The notes: generated by a model not told the origin, from the letters alone. Counted from the stretch's first letter, positions 42,833 to 52,284 are shown. The stretch is 62,834 nt of DNA from Spirochaetota bacterium (GCA_016928865.1 JAFGJX010000030.1:1-62834); one strand, 5' to 3'. Made by a program: numbers and translations.

Positions 42833-45472
42833 ATGCTCACGGTCATGGATCTGCGAAAGTCCTTTATCGAGTTTTTCCGGAACGAAAGCCATCGTATCGT
42901 TCCATCGAGCTCTCTCATCCCCAAGGACGACCCAACGCTCCTGTTCACTACAGCGGGTATGGTCCAGTTCAAGCCGTTGTTCGCCGGAACAGTGGACCTG
43001 GAGTACACCAGGGCCGCCACGGTGCAAAAATGCCTGCGCACGAGCGACCTGGAGAACGTGGGCAAGACCAAGCGGCATCTGACCTTTTTCGAGATGCTCG
43101 GCAATTTTTCCTTCGGTGACTATTTCAAGAAAGAGGCGATCCAGTTCTCCTGGGACTATTCGACCAGAATCATAAAATTTGACCCTGATAAAATATGGGT
43201 GTCGATCTATCAGGATGACGACGAGGCCTTCGCCATCTGGAAAGACCGGATCGGCGTCCCTGAGCGGAAGATCGTCCGCCTCGGAAGGGAGGACAACTTC
43301 TGGGGCCCGGCCGGCGACACTGGCGCGTGCGGGCCATGCTCGGAGCTCTATATCGACCGGGGCGAGGCGTACGGATGCGGAAAGCCAGATTGCAGGCCCG
43401 GGTGCGAATGCGAGCGGTTCCTGGAATACTGGAATCTCGTGTTCAACCAGTTTAACCAGGACGCGGAGGGCAGACTGAACCCGCTGCCACGGGTGGGCAT
43501 CGACACCGGTATGGGGCTCGAGCGGCTGGCAACACTGGTGCAGGACGTTGACTCCGTGTATGAAACCGATGAATTCAAAAAAATTACATCCTTCGTGTGC
43601 GAACGGGCGAAAATTTCCTATGACGATACATCGAAGGTGGCGGTAAACATCATATCTGAACACGCGCGCGCCCTCACCTTCGCCATCGCCGACGGCGTGT
43701 ATCCCTCGAACGACGGCCGCGGGTACGTGCTGCGGCGAATCCTTCGCCGGGCCATGCGTTTCACGCGCCAGCTTGGCATTACGGAGCCGTTCATACATGC
43801 TGCGGTGGATCCGATCGTCGGTATCATGGGGAATTTTTATCCTGAGATACAGGACGCGGCGATCAATGTAAAAAAGGTGATCGAGTCAGAGGAGAAACGA
43901 TTCCTCGAGACCCTTGAAAATGGCATGGATCGTCTCGAGGAGACGATGAAGGAGCTTGAAAAGAAAAAGAAGAAGGTCATTTCCGGCGCGGACGCCTTTG
44001 TGCTATACGACACCTTTGGCTTTCCCCTCGAGATGACGCGCGAGATAGCGATTGAGCGCGGGCTTGATGTGGACCTGAAGGGCTATGAGGCGGAGATGGA
44101 AAAGCAGCGCGAGCGCGGCAAGCAGAGCTGGAAGGCGGCCGGCGGCGGTCTCGATGCCGCCTTTGACGAGATCGGAGCGTTGGCCGGCGATACCGTATTC
44201 AGAGGTTATGATGTGGATTCTTGTGAATCGGCGGTTGAGCTCATGCATGACGGTGAAATAATTACGGAGCGGCTCGGCGCGGGGCGGGGGCTCCTCGTGC
44301 TGAAGGAGACGCCCTTCTATGGGGAGTCAGGCGGCCAGGTCGGGGATGTTGGCGCCATAGAATCGTCAGCCGGGGCCCTGTTCACCGTGGAAGACACGAA
44401 AAAGATAAACAGAACAACGATACATATCGGGAAGGTGATGAAGGGGGAATTCCGGAAGGGCGACAGGGTGAAAGCCTCCATCGATTCGGTGAACAGGAAC
44501 CTGATTCGCGCCAACCACACGGTCACCCACCTGCTGCACGCGGCACTCCGCTCGGTTCTCGGCGCCCATGTGAAGCAGGCCGGCTCGCTGGTGACCCCGG
44601 AGCGGATGCGCTTCGATTTTTCCCATTTCAATGCCCTCTCCGGCGAAGAAATCGGCAGGGTCGAGGAGATCGTGAACCGCACGATATGGGAAAATATTCC
44701 GGTAACAACCGAGATCATGAAGTTCCAGGACGCGGTTGCCACCGGCGCAATGGCCGTGTTCGATGAAAAATACGAGGACACCGTCCGGGTCGTGTCCGTG
44801 GCCGGGTTCAGCAAGGAGCTGTGCGGCGGCACGCATGCGGCGAGCACAGGACAGATTGGCCTCTTCAAGATCGTGCGCGAGGCGTCGCCGGGCGCGGGTA
44901 TGCGAAGAATCGAGGCCGTTACCCTCAAGGGGATACTTGACCGCTACAATACCAGCGAGGGGATTGTTTCCGAACTTCTGAAAATCGTGAATATCAATGA
45001 GCCGCTTCTGGTGAAACGCGTTGAGGAGCTGGTGAAGCGAAACAGGGCGCTCGAAAAGGAGATTGAGAAACTGAAAAAAGAGACGCTTTCCTCCGGGTCC
45101 GATGACATGCTGAGCGGAGCGGAAACGGTTAAGGGCGTTACCATAATATCGCGCGTGCTTGACGGCAAAAGCGCTGATGAGATGCGGGAAATTTCTGACG
45201 CGATTCGCGAAAGGGTCCCTGATTCCGTGGTTCTGTTTGGATCCGTTGCCGACGGCAAGGCGCTCCTCATGTTCGCCGCGACGAACAACGCGGTAAAAAA
45301 AGGCGTCGATTGCGGCAGGCTTATCAAGGATGTGGCGAAGCTTGTTGGCGGGGGCGGCGGCGGGCGCAAGGACATGGCCCAGGCCGGAGGCAAGAACGCC
45401 GAAGGACTCGATGAGGCGGTGAAGCAGGCTGCCGCAATCGCCCGCGACATGATTAAGGGTCTCTCTCAATAG
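42833..45472 (+). CDS. alaS: Alanyl-tRNA synthetase
   Basis: An 879-residue protein of normal length. ATG 42833 follows GAGGTG by 5 bp; the frame to 42785 is an extension. The class II catalytic core starts LRKSFIEFFRNESHRIVPSS and holds MVQFKPLFAG, LGNFSFGDYFK and GIDTGMGLERLATLVQ; the editing domain has HTVTH (about residue 561) and CGGTH (about residue 663); the C-terminal glycine-rich DHHA1 part has GGGGGGRKDMAQAGG. All zinc-binding residues for editing are present. A 114-bp dispersed repeat follows 3 bp after the stop. Confidence 0.97.
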   Translation: MLTVMDLRKSFIEFFRNESHRIVPSSSLIPKDDPTLLFTTAGMVQFKPLFAGTVDLEYTRAATVQKCLRTSDLENVGKTKRHLTFFEMLGNFSFGDYFKKEAIQFSWDYSTRIIKFDPDKIWVSIYQDDDEAFAIWKDRIGVPERKIVRLGREDNFWGPAGDTGACGPCSELYIDRGEAYGCGKPDCRPGCECERFLEYWNLVFNQFNQDAEGRLNPLPRVGIDTGMGLERLATLVQDVDSVYETDEFKKITSFVCERAKISYDDTSKVAVNIISEHARALTFAIADGVYPSNDGRGYVLRRILRRAMRFTRQLGITEPFIHAAVDPIVGIMGNFYPEIQDAAINVKKVIESEEKRFLETLENGMDRLEETMKELEKKKKKVISGADAFVLYDTFGFPLEMTREIAIERGLDVDLKGYEAEMEKQRERGKQSWKAAGGGLDAAFDEIGALAGDTVFRGYDVDSCESAVELMHDGEIITERLGAGRGLLVLKETPFYGESGGQVGDVGAIESSAGALFTVEDTKKINRTTIHIGKVMKGEFRKGDRVKASIDSVNRNLIRANHTVTHLLHAALRSVLGAHVKQAGSLVTPERMRFDFSHFNALSGEEIGRVEEIVNRTIWENIPVTTEIMKFQDAVATGAMAVFDEKYEDTVRVVSVAGFSKELCGGTHAASTGQIGLFKIVREASPGAGMRRIEAVTLKGILDRYNTSEGIVSELLKIVNINEPLLVKRVEELVKRNRALEKEIEKLKKETLSSGSDDMLSGAETVKGVTIISRVLDGKSADEMREISDAIRERVPDSVVLFGSVADGKALLMFAATNNAVKKGVDCGRLIKDVAKLVGGGGGGRKDMAQAGGKNAEGLDEAVKQAAAIARDMIKGLSQ

Positions 45473-45475
45473 TTT

Positions 45476-45589
45476 TATCACACGTCGGAAAAAAGCTTCG
45501 CAGCCTGCGGAACTCGGACAATAGCGTTGAAAACTCAGACAGTCCTCGGCTGCTCAGTTCTTTTTTCCGACGCTCCACCGGCCTATCGG
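45476..45589 (+). repeat. 114-bp dispersed repeat, copy 2
   Basis: Matches copy 1 at 32349-32462 with 10 mismatches and no gap, in inverted orientation on the chromosome but in the same sense with respect to the upstream gene. Here the terminal arms are perfect over 13 bp (CGTCGGAAAAAAG and CTTTTTTCCGACG), with a further GCAGCC/GGCTGC stem inside, so the RNA would form a long hairpin right after the alaS stop. Confidence 0.78.
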
Positions 45590-45624
45590 TATAGTTTCTC
45601 ACTAGATAAAAACAGGACCGCTGA

Positions 45625-45812
45625 CCCATTGCTGACACGATGGGCGAAGTCCTCTGAGTCGCGCCCCACGACCCATTGCTGCCATGATGGGCGAAGTCCA
45701 CAGGATTGCGCTCCACAACCATTGGCTGCTATGATGGGTGAATTCCACAGGATTGCGCCCCACGAAGCATGGCTGCCGTGATGGGCGAAGTCCATAGGAT
45801 TTCGCCCATCAC
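45625..45812. repeat. Four tandem copies of a 47-bp palindromic repeat
   Basis: The core GATGGG recurs at 45639, 45686, 45733 and 45780, an exact 47-bp period. Each unit includes an imperfect inverted repeat of the form GGGCGAA...GGATTGCGCCC. The last unit holds a perfect 14-bp stem (CCGTGATGGGCGAA at 45776-45789 with TTCGCCCATCACGG at 45801-45814). The period is not a multiple of three and no real gene crosses it. Confidence 0.8.
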
Positions 45813-45911
45813 GGCAATTTATGCGACATAACATGCAAAAACTATTGACAAGGCGAAATTTCCATTATTAGGTGTTACCTGTAGAGCACTTCACGGCAGC
45901 AGATTCCTGGT

Positions 45912-46382
45912 ATGGAGCATATGATGGGCCACTACGATCGATATTCCAAATATCTGGTTAGATCAGTTAATCATATATTCAGGCATTTTCTCGATGACGC
46001 CACGGTGGAAGAAGTCTATGAAACACAGTCGCGGGGCAAGGATCCTCTCGTGGTGGTAGAGATCAATGGGTCTATGAAGGGCGAAATTATCATCAACCTC
46101 CCGAAAAAGACACTCGACCAGATCACCGGCAGGTTCGTGAATTCAAGCGACGCGAAGACCATCAAAAAATACCATGGCGATGTGGCCGGCGAGCTTGCGA
46201 ACCTGATAACAGGAACCTTCGCAAACCAGATGCAGTTCCTCAAGCATGACATAAAGCTCAACGCGCCAGAATTCAACGATGACCCCCTGCTTGTCAAGGC
46301 CCTGTATGAAAACATCAACCTCTCGTTCAATTCGAAATATGGCGGATTTGACATCGATTTCTATTATAAAGAGCTGCAATAA
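45912..46382 (+). CDS. CheX-like CheY-P phosphatase
   Basis: A 156-residue protein with the CheC/CheX/FliY active-site pattern: Asp90, Glu94 and Asn97 in GDVAGELANLITG (D-x3-E-x2-N), followed 22 residues later by Pro119. The strand-rich N-terminal part (VVVEINGSMKGEIIINLP) fits the CheX fold. CheX removes phosphate from CheY and is common in spirochaetes, where it acts in motility. No other chemotaxis gene is near. Start among ATG 45912, 45921 and 45924 is uncertain and no clear ribosome site is present. Confidence 0.8.
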   Translation: MEHMMGHYDRYSKYLVRSVNHIFRHFLDDATVEEVYETQSRGKDPLVVVEINGSMKGEIIINLPKKTLDQITGRFVNSSDAKTIKKYHGDVAGELANLITGTFANQMQFLKHDIKLNAPEFNDDPLLVKALYENINLSFNSKYGGFDIDFYYKELQ

Positions 46383-46423
46383 AATCTGAAATATGCCCGC
46401 AGCAGAGGTGCGGCGGGCAGGGC

Positions 46424-48199
46424 ATGTCAATGGCACCCGTAGATATCATCCTGATCATACTCTATTTTATCATGAGCATCACGATCGCCCTGGTATTGAG
46501 AAAACGGGCGGGCGGCAGCACCGTTGATTTCTTCCTGTCAGGAAGAAAGATGCCCTGGTGGCTGGCCGGTACTGCCATGGTGGCGACGACCTTCGCGGCC
46601 GACACGCCGCTGGCGGTAACGGAGCTCGTTGCCAAAAACGGAATAGCGGGCAACTGGCTCTGGTGGAACATGGTCGCTGGTACGGTCCTCACAGTGTTTT
46701 TTTTCGCCCGCCTGTGGCGTCGGGCGGATATCCTCACTGACGTTGAATTCATCGAGCTCCGCTATTCAGGCCCTTCGGCTGCCTTCCTGCGCGGGTTCAA
46801 GGCGCTCTATCTCGGCGTATTCATGAATATCATCATCATGGGATGGGTGAACCTCGCCATGGCGTCGGTTCTCAAGATCATGTTCGGCGTGAGCGATGAA
46901 AATATCTTCTGGTTTATCATCGGCGCCATGGCGATCACCGGCGTCTATTCAGCGGTTTCCGGCCTGTGGGGAGTGGCTTTTACGGACATGGTCCAGTTTT
47001 TTGTCGCGATGGCGGGCTGCATCGTGCTTGCGGTCAAGGTGCTCGACCTCCCGGAAATCGGCGGAATGAGCGGCCTCATGGCAAAATTGCCGGAACATGT
47101 ATTCCATTTTTTCCCGACCGTGTCCATGGGGACATCCACAGCGGCAGCCGGCGTGATGACCCTATCCGTTTCCGCCTTTATCGCCCATATCGGCGTGCAG
47201 TGGTGGTCCTCCTGGTATCCGGGGAACGAACCGGGCGGGGGAGGATATATCGCCCAGCGCATGATGTCAGCAAAGGATGAACGCCATTCGCTTCTCGCGA
47301 CACTATGGTTCGCTATCGCCAACTACGCGGTGCGGCCCTGGCCCTGGATTATCGTCGCGCTGGCGTCGCTCGTGCTCTATCCCGATCTGCAGTATCCTCG
47401 CGAGGGATATATTCTCGCCATACGGGACCATCTCCCTGCCGGGTTCAGGGGATTTCTCGTTGCCGCGTTCCTCGCCGCCTACATGTCCACGATAGCGACC
47501 CACCTGAACTGGGGGAGCTCGTACATTATAAACGACCTGTACCGGCGGTTTATCAAGAAGGACGGAGACGAGAAGCATTACGTGCTGGTCTCCCGGATTA
47601 TGACGCTTGTGCTGGTGCTCCTCTCCAGCGTTATGATTAGGTTCATGGGGAGCATCACGGGCGCGTGGGAATTTATCATCGAATGCGGCGCCGGACTGGG
47701 TCTTGTCCTGATTCTCCGCTGGTACTGGTGGCGGCTCAACGCATGGTCCGAGATCGTTGCCATGGTGGTGCCGATACTCGCCTACGGAATCCCCCGGCTT
47801 GCTGCGCGCTGCATGAATCCGGACGTTCCTTATGAGCCGTTCGTGCAATTTCCCGAAAGCCTTTTTTTTATAGCGGGAGTTACCACTGTTGCCTGGCTCG
47901 TCACTACATTCATGACAAAACCGGTTGAAAATGAAAAGCTGGCGGTTTTTTATCGCCGGGTGCGGCCGGGCGGACCGGGATGGAAAAAATTTTCCATCGG
48001 TGAGCGCGATGCCGGCAATGAGACAATGCCGCGACTTCTGCTGAACTGGCTCATAGGCATGATCATTGTATATACCGCGCTTTTTTCCACGGGGAAGCTT
48101 CTCCTCGGTGCCTACCTTCAGGGCTCCCTTTTGCTTGCCATTGCCGCGGTGCTGTTCCTGGTCATGCTGGTGAGGATACGGAAAAAGGGCGAGGTATGA
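46424..48199 (+). CDS. Sodium:solute symporter family protein
   Basis: A 591-residue membrane protein with about 13 hydrophobic segments. Family motifs include FFLSGRKMPWWLAGTAMVAT near residue 35-55, the GLWGVAFTDMVQFFVAMAG segment and MSTIATHLNWGSSYIINDLYRRF near residue 355. The family moves sugars, amino acids or organic acids with sodium. Motif variation does not allow a substrate call. It lies 44 bp upstream of glycerate kinase and after the CheX-like gene, so a substrate that yields glycerate is possible. Confidence 0.9.
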   Translation: MSMAPVDIILIILYFIMSITIALVLRKRAGGSTVDFFLSGRKMPWWLAGTAMVATTFAADTPLAVTELVAKNGIAGNWLWWNMVAGTVLTVFFFARLWRRADILTDVEFIELRYSGPSAAFLRGFKALYLGVFMNIIIMGWVNLAMASVLKIMFGVSDENIFWFIIGAMAITGVYSAVSGLWGVAFTDMVQFFVAMAGCIVLAVKVLDLPEIGGMSGLMAKLPEHVFHFFPTVSMGTSTAAAGVMTLSVSAFIAHIGVQWWSSWYPGNEPGGGGYIAQRMMSAKDERHSLLATLWFAIANYAVRPWPWIIVALASLVLYPDLQYPREGYILAIRDHLPAGFRGFLVAAFLAAYMSTIATHLNWGSSYIINDLYRRFIKKDGDEKHYVLVSRIMTLVLVLLSSVMIRFMGSITGAWEFIIECGAGLGLVLILRWYWWRLNAWSEIVAMVVPILAYGIPRLAARCMNPDVPYEPFVQFPESLFFIAGVTTVAWLVTTFMTKPVENEKLAVFYRRVRPGGPGWKKFSIGERDAGNETMPRLLLNWLIGMIIVYTALFSTGKLLLGAYLQGSLLLAIAAVLFLVMLVRIRKKGEV

Positions 48200-48243
48200 A
48201 AATGGCCTGCATCCCTGTTGATGACGGGAAGGAGTGTTGAATC

Positions 48244-49581
48244 ATGTCGCAAGCACGGGACGATGTGCGCGCAATCCTTGCAGCGTCGATCGCGGCTGTG
48301 GACCCCGCGTCAGCGGTGGCGTCTCACCTGTGCATCGAAAATGAACGGCTGTTGCTGTATTCAGACGACCGCATGGTACACGGGGTTGATTTCAGCATGG
48401 TGGATCGCATATTCGTGGTGGGGGCGGGCAAGGCGACGGCCTCCATGGCACTTGCGGTCGAAAGAATGCTCGGAGACTGGATAGATGCCGGCTGTATCAG
48501 CGTCAAGGACGGGTACACGGAAAGTCTCTCAAAGATCGAGTGCATAGAGGCGTCTCACCCGGTTCCGGATGAGCGGGGTATGGCGGGGGCGCGAAAGATA
48601 CTGGATCTTCTCAGGCAGGCCGGCGAGCGCGACCTGGTCATATCCCTCATTTCCGGAGGCGCTTCGGCGCTCATGCCGCTGCCGCCTGAGCAGATCACGC
48701 TTGATGAAAAGCGCGCGACCACGTCAATCCTGTTGAAATGCGGCGCGGCGATAGACGAGATAAATACGGTGCGCAAGCATTTGTCCCTGGTGAAAGGCGG
48801 CAACCTGGCCAGGGCGGCCAAGGGCGCCACTGTCATAAACCTGATGATGTCTGATGTGGTTGGAGACTATATCGATGTGATCGGATCGGGCCCGTTCACT
48901 CCCGACCGCTCGACCTTCAAGGATGCCCTCGGCGTGCTGGAGAATTACGGAATCGAAAGCGCCATGCCTTCATCCGTGGCCGATCGCATACGCGCCGGTG
49001 CGGGAGGAGCCCTCGAAGAAAACCCGAAGGCAGGGGACCCCTCCTTTTCAAAGGTCTTCAATGTAATCATCGCCTCCAATATCATCGCGCTTAAAGCGGC
49101 CCAGAGAAAAGCAACTGAGCTGGGGTGCCGGAGCATAATACTTTCTTCAATGATAGAAGGAGACACCCGGGACGCCGCGCTCTGGCATTCACGCATCGCG
49201 CGGGAGATCCGCGCATCATCGAATCCTGCGCCGCCGCCGGCATGTATCATAAGCGGCGGAGAAACGACGGTTGCGGTGCGAGGAGACGGTCTGGGCGGCA
49301 GGAATATGGAATTCGCGCTCCACGCCGCGCAATTCATCGACGGGCTTGACGGGTGCACGATTGCCAGCATCGGCACGGACGGGACCGACGGCCCCACGGA
49401 CGCGGCAGGGGCCATCATTGACGGCAGAACGGCGGAGAAGGCGCGTGAAAAGGGGCTCGACATCCAGGACTACATCGCGAGGAACGATTCATATCATTTT
49501 CACGAAAAACTGGGAGGGCTAATCATAACCGGTCCAACGAATACCAATGTGATGGATGTCAGAATAATACTCGTGAGATGA
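48244..49581 (+). CDS. gckA: Glycerate 2-kinase (GckA/MOFRL family)
   Basis: A 445-residue protein. The N-terminal DUF4147 domain shows VVGAGKATASMALAVERML and ISGGASALMPLPP, and the C-terminal MOFRL domain contains ISGGETTVAVRGDGLGGRNMEFAL and SIGTDGTDGPTDAAGAIID. The enzyme phosphorylates D-glycerate to 2-phosphoglycerate with ATP. AAGGAG precedes the ATG by about 10 bp. It follows the symporter gene, forming a small uptake and catabolism unit. Confidence 0.92.
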   Translation: MSQARDDVRAILAASIAAVDPASAVASHLCIENERLLLYSDDRMVHGVDFSMVDRIFVVGAGKATASMALAVERMLGDWIDAGCISVKDGYTESLSKIECIEASHPVPDERGMAGARKILDLLRQAGERDLVISLISGGASALMPLPPEQITLDEKRATTSILLKCGAAIDEINTVRKHLSLVKGGNLARAAKGATVINLMMSDVVGDYIDVIGSGPFTPDRSTFKDALGVLENYGIESAMPSSVADRIRAGAGGALEENPKAGDPSFSKVFNVIIASNIIALKAAQRKATELGCRSIILSSMIEGDTRDAALWHSRIAREIRASSNPAPPPACIISGGETTVAVRGDGLGGRNMEFALHAAQFIDGLDGCTIASIGTDGTDGPTDAAGAIIDGRTAEKAREKGLDIQDYIARNDSYHFHEKLGGLIITGPTNTNVMDVRIILVR

Positions 49582-49879
49582 CATAATTATCTGTCATTTC
49601 AAAAATAGATGCATGGCAGCAATACTAAGATGTCAAGATACGAAATATGACAGAGGGGCAGCTATTCATGGTGGATCGGCACGGCTGAGCTGAAAAAATG
49701 GTTTTGATGCTCCAATATTCAGTAATTGAATAAAGTTGACAGGAAATTAATACGATATTCAAAAAAAGTGATTGATAATTTATAATTTGTTATGCAGTAT
49801 ATCACTTCACTTTGGTATGAGCATTTTTTTCCGGATGAATAAAAAAAGGAAAAATATAGTTTTTATGAGGAGATCTAAT
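49582..49879. other. 298-bp AT-rich intergenic region
   Basis: A weak hairpin (ATGACA/TGTCAT, 49578-49597) spans the gckA stop. TTGACA at 49736-49741 lacks a good -10 partner. No gene is seen. Confidence 0.45.
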
Positions 49880-50644
49880 ATGACGATGAGAAAATGGTCC
49901 AAAGTTATGTCGCTTGTAGTCATCGGTCTTTTTGTGGTATCGCTCGCCGTTGCCCAGGAAAAGAAAGATGACGGTATAACCAAAATGCCTGACGGATCGT
50001 ACAGGAGCAAGGATTACGATGAATCAAACAGGCCCGAAGACGATTACCTCGCCAAGTTTCATGCCAATGAAGTCGTAGACAAATTGATGAAGCGGAATCT
50101 CGATGAGATTTACATGCTTAACATAATAGTTAAGAACAATTCAGGGAAAGGCTGGGACTCGAAGTATCAGGAAGTATACAACGGCTACAAGGACGGTATG
50201 GAGCAGTATTACAAGAGGAACATGGTCTATGCCAAAGACAAGCTGCAGAAGAACCATGCCGCTATTACTGATCTCTTCAAGATTATGTATGAAGATTACC
50301 GGAAGCAGTGCGAAGACCTGCTGAACGAATGTGCCGGTAAAATTCTTCAGCTGCACCTGGACATTGGATCCCGGATAGATCCGGACAAGTCGGATCTTCT
50401 CAGCGACAACCACCTGCGGCTGCGGGTCGCGTACGGCCAGATGGACGACGCGCAGAAAGCCATGTCGGAGAAGTATGGGCTGGGCGCCATATACCATCTG
50501 CGGGTCGCGCGCGCGTATGGCATTTCCATACTCGAGCAGCTTGCCAAGGATGAAAATGAGAAAAAGAGCGTTCGCGACAAGTACAAGGTAGCCAAGGCCG
50601 ACAATCTGAACAGGATATACAGCACTGGGGGCGCGGCACAATAA
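49880..50644 (+). CDS. Exported protein of unknown function
   Basis: A 254-residue protein starting MTMRKWSKVMSLVVIGLFVV after GAGGAG; a longer in-frame reading from 49772 lacks a ribosome site. A Sec signal peptide is followed by the mature N-terminus QEKKDDGITKMPDGSYRSKD. The body is helical, Lys/Tyr/Asp-rich, with repeated (Y/K)-rich helices. No domain is recognised. A strong terminator lies 33 bp after the stop, so it is monocistronic. The very clean signal peptide and Shine-Dalgarno make it a well-supported gene. Confidence 0.8.
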   Translation: MTMRKWSKVMSLVVIGLFVVSLAVAQEKKDDGITKMPDGSYRSKDYDESNRPEDDYLAKFHANEVVDKLMKRNLDEIYMLNIIVKNNSGKGWDSKYQEVYNGYKDGMEQYYKRNMVYAKDKLQKNHAAITDLFKIMYEDYRKQCEDLLNECAGKILQLHLDIGSRIDPDKSDLLSDNHLRLRVAYGQMDDAQKAMSEKYGLGAIYHLRVARAYGISILEQLAKDENEKKSVRDKYKVAKADNLNRIYSTGGAAQ

Positions 50645-50676
50645 TAGAGCAGAAATTACTATTGATGCGCATGCAT

Positions 50677-50704
50677 AAAAAAAGGGGAGCGATCCCCTTT
50701 TTTT
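50677..50704 (+). terminator. Intrinsic terminator after the 49.9 kb gene
   Basis: AAAAAAAGGGG (50677-50687) pairs with CCCCTTTTTTT (50694-50704) around a 6-nt loop. Confidence 0.85.
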
Positions 50705-50835
50705 GTTTTTAAAATTTTTATAATATAGTATTTTTGGCCTGCCGATGAAGGGAGATAATGCTGAACTGCAGCATCAAGGGTTTTAAATCCCTGCCGCGTG
50801 GCGGAGGTTCGAGATGATGATCGCAGTGCGCGGCC

Positions 50836-52284
50836 ATGTCAGGCAATGTCGACATAGTATTTCATATCATGCTGAATAGACTCGAAATCATCAGATACCA
50901 CGTAATAGAATGCTATTTTTCCATACTGGATACCCTTGTCAGGCGGGCGGTGCTGATCCCCCTTGGCATGGTTTTCCTGGTCATGATCCCCTCAATGATG
51001 AACAGGGAGGAATTCCCCACATTCAGGATCGTCATTGATCCGGGTCACGGCGGTGTGGGAAAGCAACCGATGTCTGTGCACGGGGACCGCTATGACACCC
51101 TCACCGGAAGGTACCTCGATGTTTTCAAGGAGGGCGCGGAGCGGCGGGGTTTAAAGGAGAGCGTCATTGTCTATTCGATAGCCCGGAAGACCGAAAAGAT
51201 CCTGAGGAGCCTCGCTCCAGGGGCTGACCATGATCGATTTTATCAGTTGCTCGAAAAATATGCTGATGGCGTTCCCGTAAAAATTAATGTTATTACGAAG
51301 CTGAGCAGGGGAAAATCCATTACCTGGGAAGAGGCGGATGGCATGGAGGATCCGAACGCCCCTTTCAGGCTTTTTGATTATCCTGACGCGCAGGGCATCA
51401 TCAGGCACGGACGGATATCACGCATCAATGCATTCAAGCCGCAACTCGTGGTTTCGCTTCATCTTGCCCTGTCCGGGCCGCGGGATTATGAAGGCATGAA
51501 CCCGGTCATTACACCGCCTTATGATCTGCTCAGGGCCGGGCTTGACTACCTGCAGGGGCGCGGCGAGGACAGAGGCTTTTTTTGGAACAGCCCCTACAGC
51601 GATTGGTTTATAGAGGATACCAGCAGGTCGGCATTCAGCTGGTTTTTAAACGATACCTCACTTTATTTTACCGGCTATCCACTCAGGAGGAATCGCAAGG
51701 TTGATCTGTCCGGCTTTAAAGGATATCGCTTTAACATGCTGGACTGGGCGTACGCCAGTTCCGAGGGATGGGAAAACGCGGCCCGGCACCATATCCCGTC
51801 GTCGCGGTATGCGCAAACGCCGCGCGCTGTTGTACCGGAAGGTAAGTTCTGGAAGCGGGAGCGATCTCCGCATGAGAGCTTCCGAAGGGGCGGCGGGGAA
51901 GAGGGATTCGGCGGAGACAACGCCTACGCCTCGTATGAAATCATTCGGTATATCTGCCTGTCCCTTCGCCTGCACGGGGATGACAGCAGGTCGCAAAAGC
52001 CGGGGAAGAGCTATATCTCTGTCTGGATAATGCCGCTTCATGTCAATGCGGTCAGTGCCTTCATTGAACTGGGATATCTGAACCGGCGCAGGGATCGGCT
52101 TTTACTTACCAGGAAGCAGGATGAAATTGCGGAAGGGATCGCGGTCGGGATCTTTTCGCTTCTGACAGGTCTTGAACCGAGAGATAAAAATTATACCCAT
52201 GCACCCAGGGGAAAAGGAATTGATTTCACCAAGTACAAAATGCCGGAAGGTAAGACTTACTTCGAAGCTGTTGTTAACGATTAG
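50836..52284 (+). CDS. N-acetylmuramoyl-L-alanine amidase
   Basis: A 482-residue frame. The zinc amidase (Amidase_3) motifs are in order: FRIVIDPGHGG (about residue 75, His), GLKESVIVYSIARKTEKIL (Glu), VVSLHLAL (about residue 215, His) and AFIELGYLNRRRDRLLL (catalytic Glu near 420). A hydrophobic segment at about residues 38-52 is a membrane anchor or signal. A large inserted region (about 240-350) is unusual. The enzyme cuts peptide side chains from glycan strands. The true start is unclear: ATG 50836, 50869 and 50968 are possible. It overlaps the protease gene, forming an envelope operon. Confidence 0.88.
   Translation: MSGNVDIVFHIMLNRLEIIRYHVIECYFSILDTLVRRAVLIPLGMVFLVMIPSMMNREEFPTFRIVIDPGHGGVGKQPMSVHGDRYDTLTGRYLDVFKEGAERRGLKESVIVYSIARKTEKILRSLAPGADHDRFYQLLEKYADGVPVKINVITKLSRGKSITWEEADGMEDPNAPFRLFDYPDAQGIIRHGRISRINAFKPQLVVSLHLALSGPRDYEGMNPVITPPYDLLRAGLDYLQGRGEDRGFFWNSPYSDWFIEDTSRSAFSWFLNDTSLYFTGYPLRRNRKVDLSGFKGYRFNMLDWAYASSEGWENAARHHIPSSRYAQTPRAVVPEGKFWKRERSPHESFRRGGGEEGFGGDNAYASYEIIRYICLSLRLHGDDSRSQKPGKSYISVWIMPLHVNAVSAFIELGYLNRRRDRLLLTRKQDEIAEGIAVGIFSLLTGLEPRDKNYTHAPRGKGIDFTKYKMPEGKTYFEAVVND

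Noticed and set aside
44366..45481. Long minus-strand frame opposite alaS
   Set aside because: Antisense to a complete alanyl-tRNA synthetase; no ribosome site or domain.
45625..45812. Possible CRISPR array
   Set aside because: Units are contiguous with a 47-bp period and diverged palindromes; there are no unique spacers between constant repeats and no cas genes.
45527..45834. Open frames on both strands across the tandem repeats
   Set aside because: They arise from the 47-bp repeats, lack ribosome sites and have no family features; the period is not a multiple of three.
50748..50830. Stretch that resembles a tRNA-Leu (GGGTTTTAAATCCC arm, CCGC/GCGG variable arm, GGTTCGAG)
   Set aside because: The T-stem does not pair, the anticodon stem has a mismatch and the anticodon would read TTA in the loop used; no acceptor stem can be formed. 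At most a decayed remnant.
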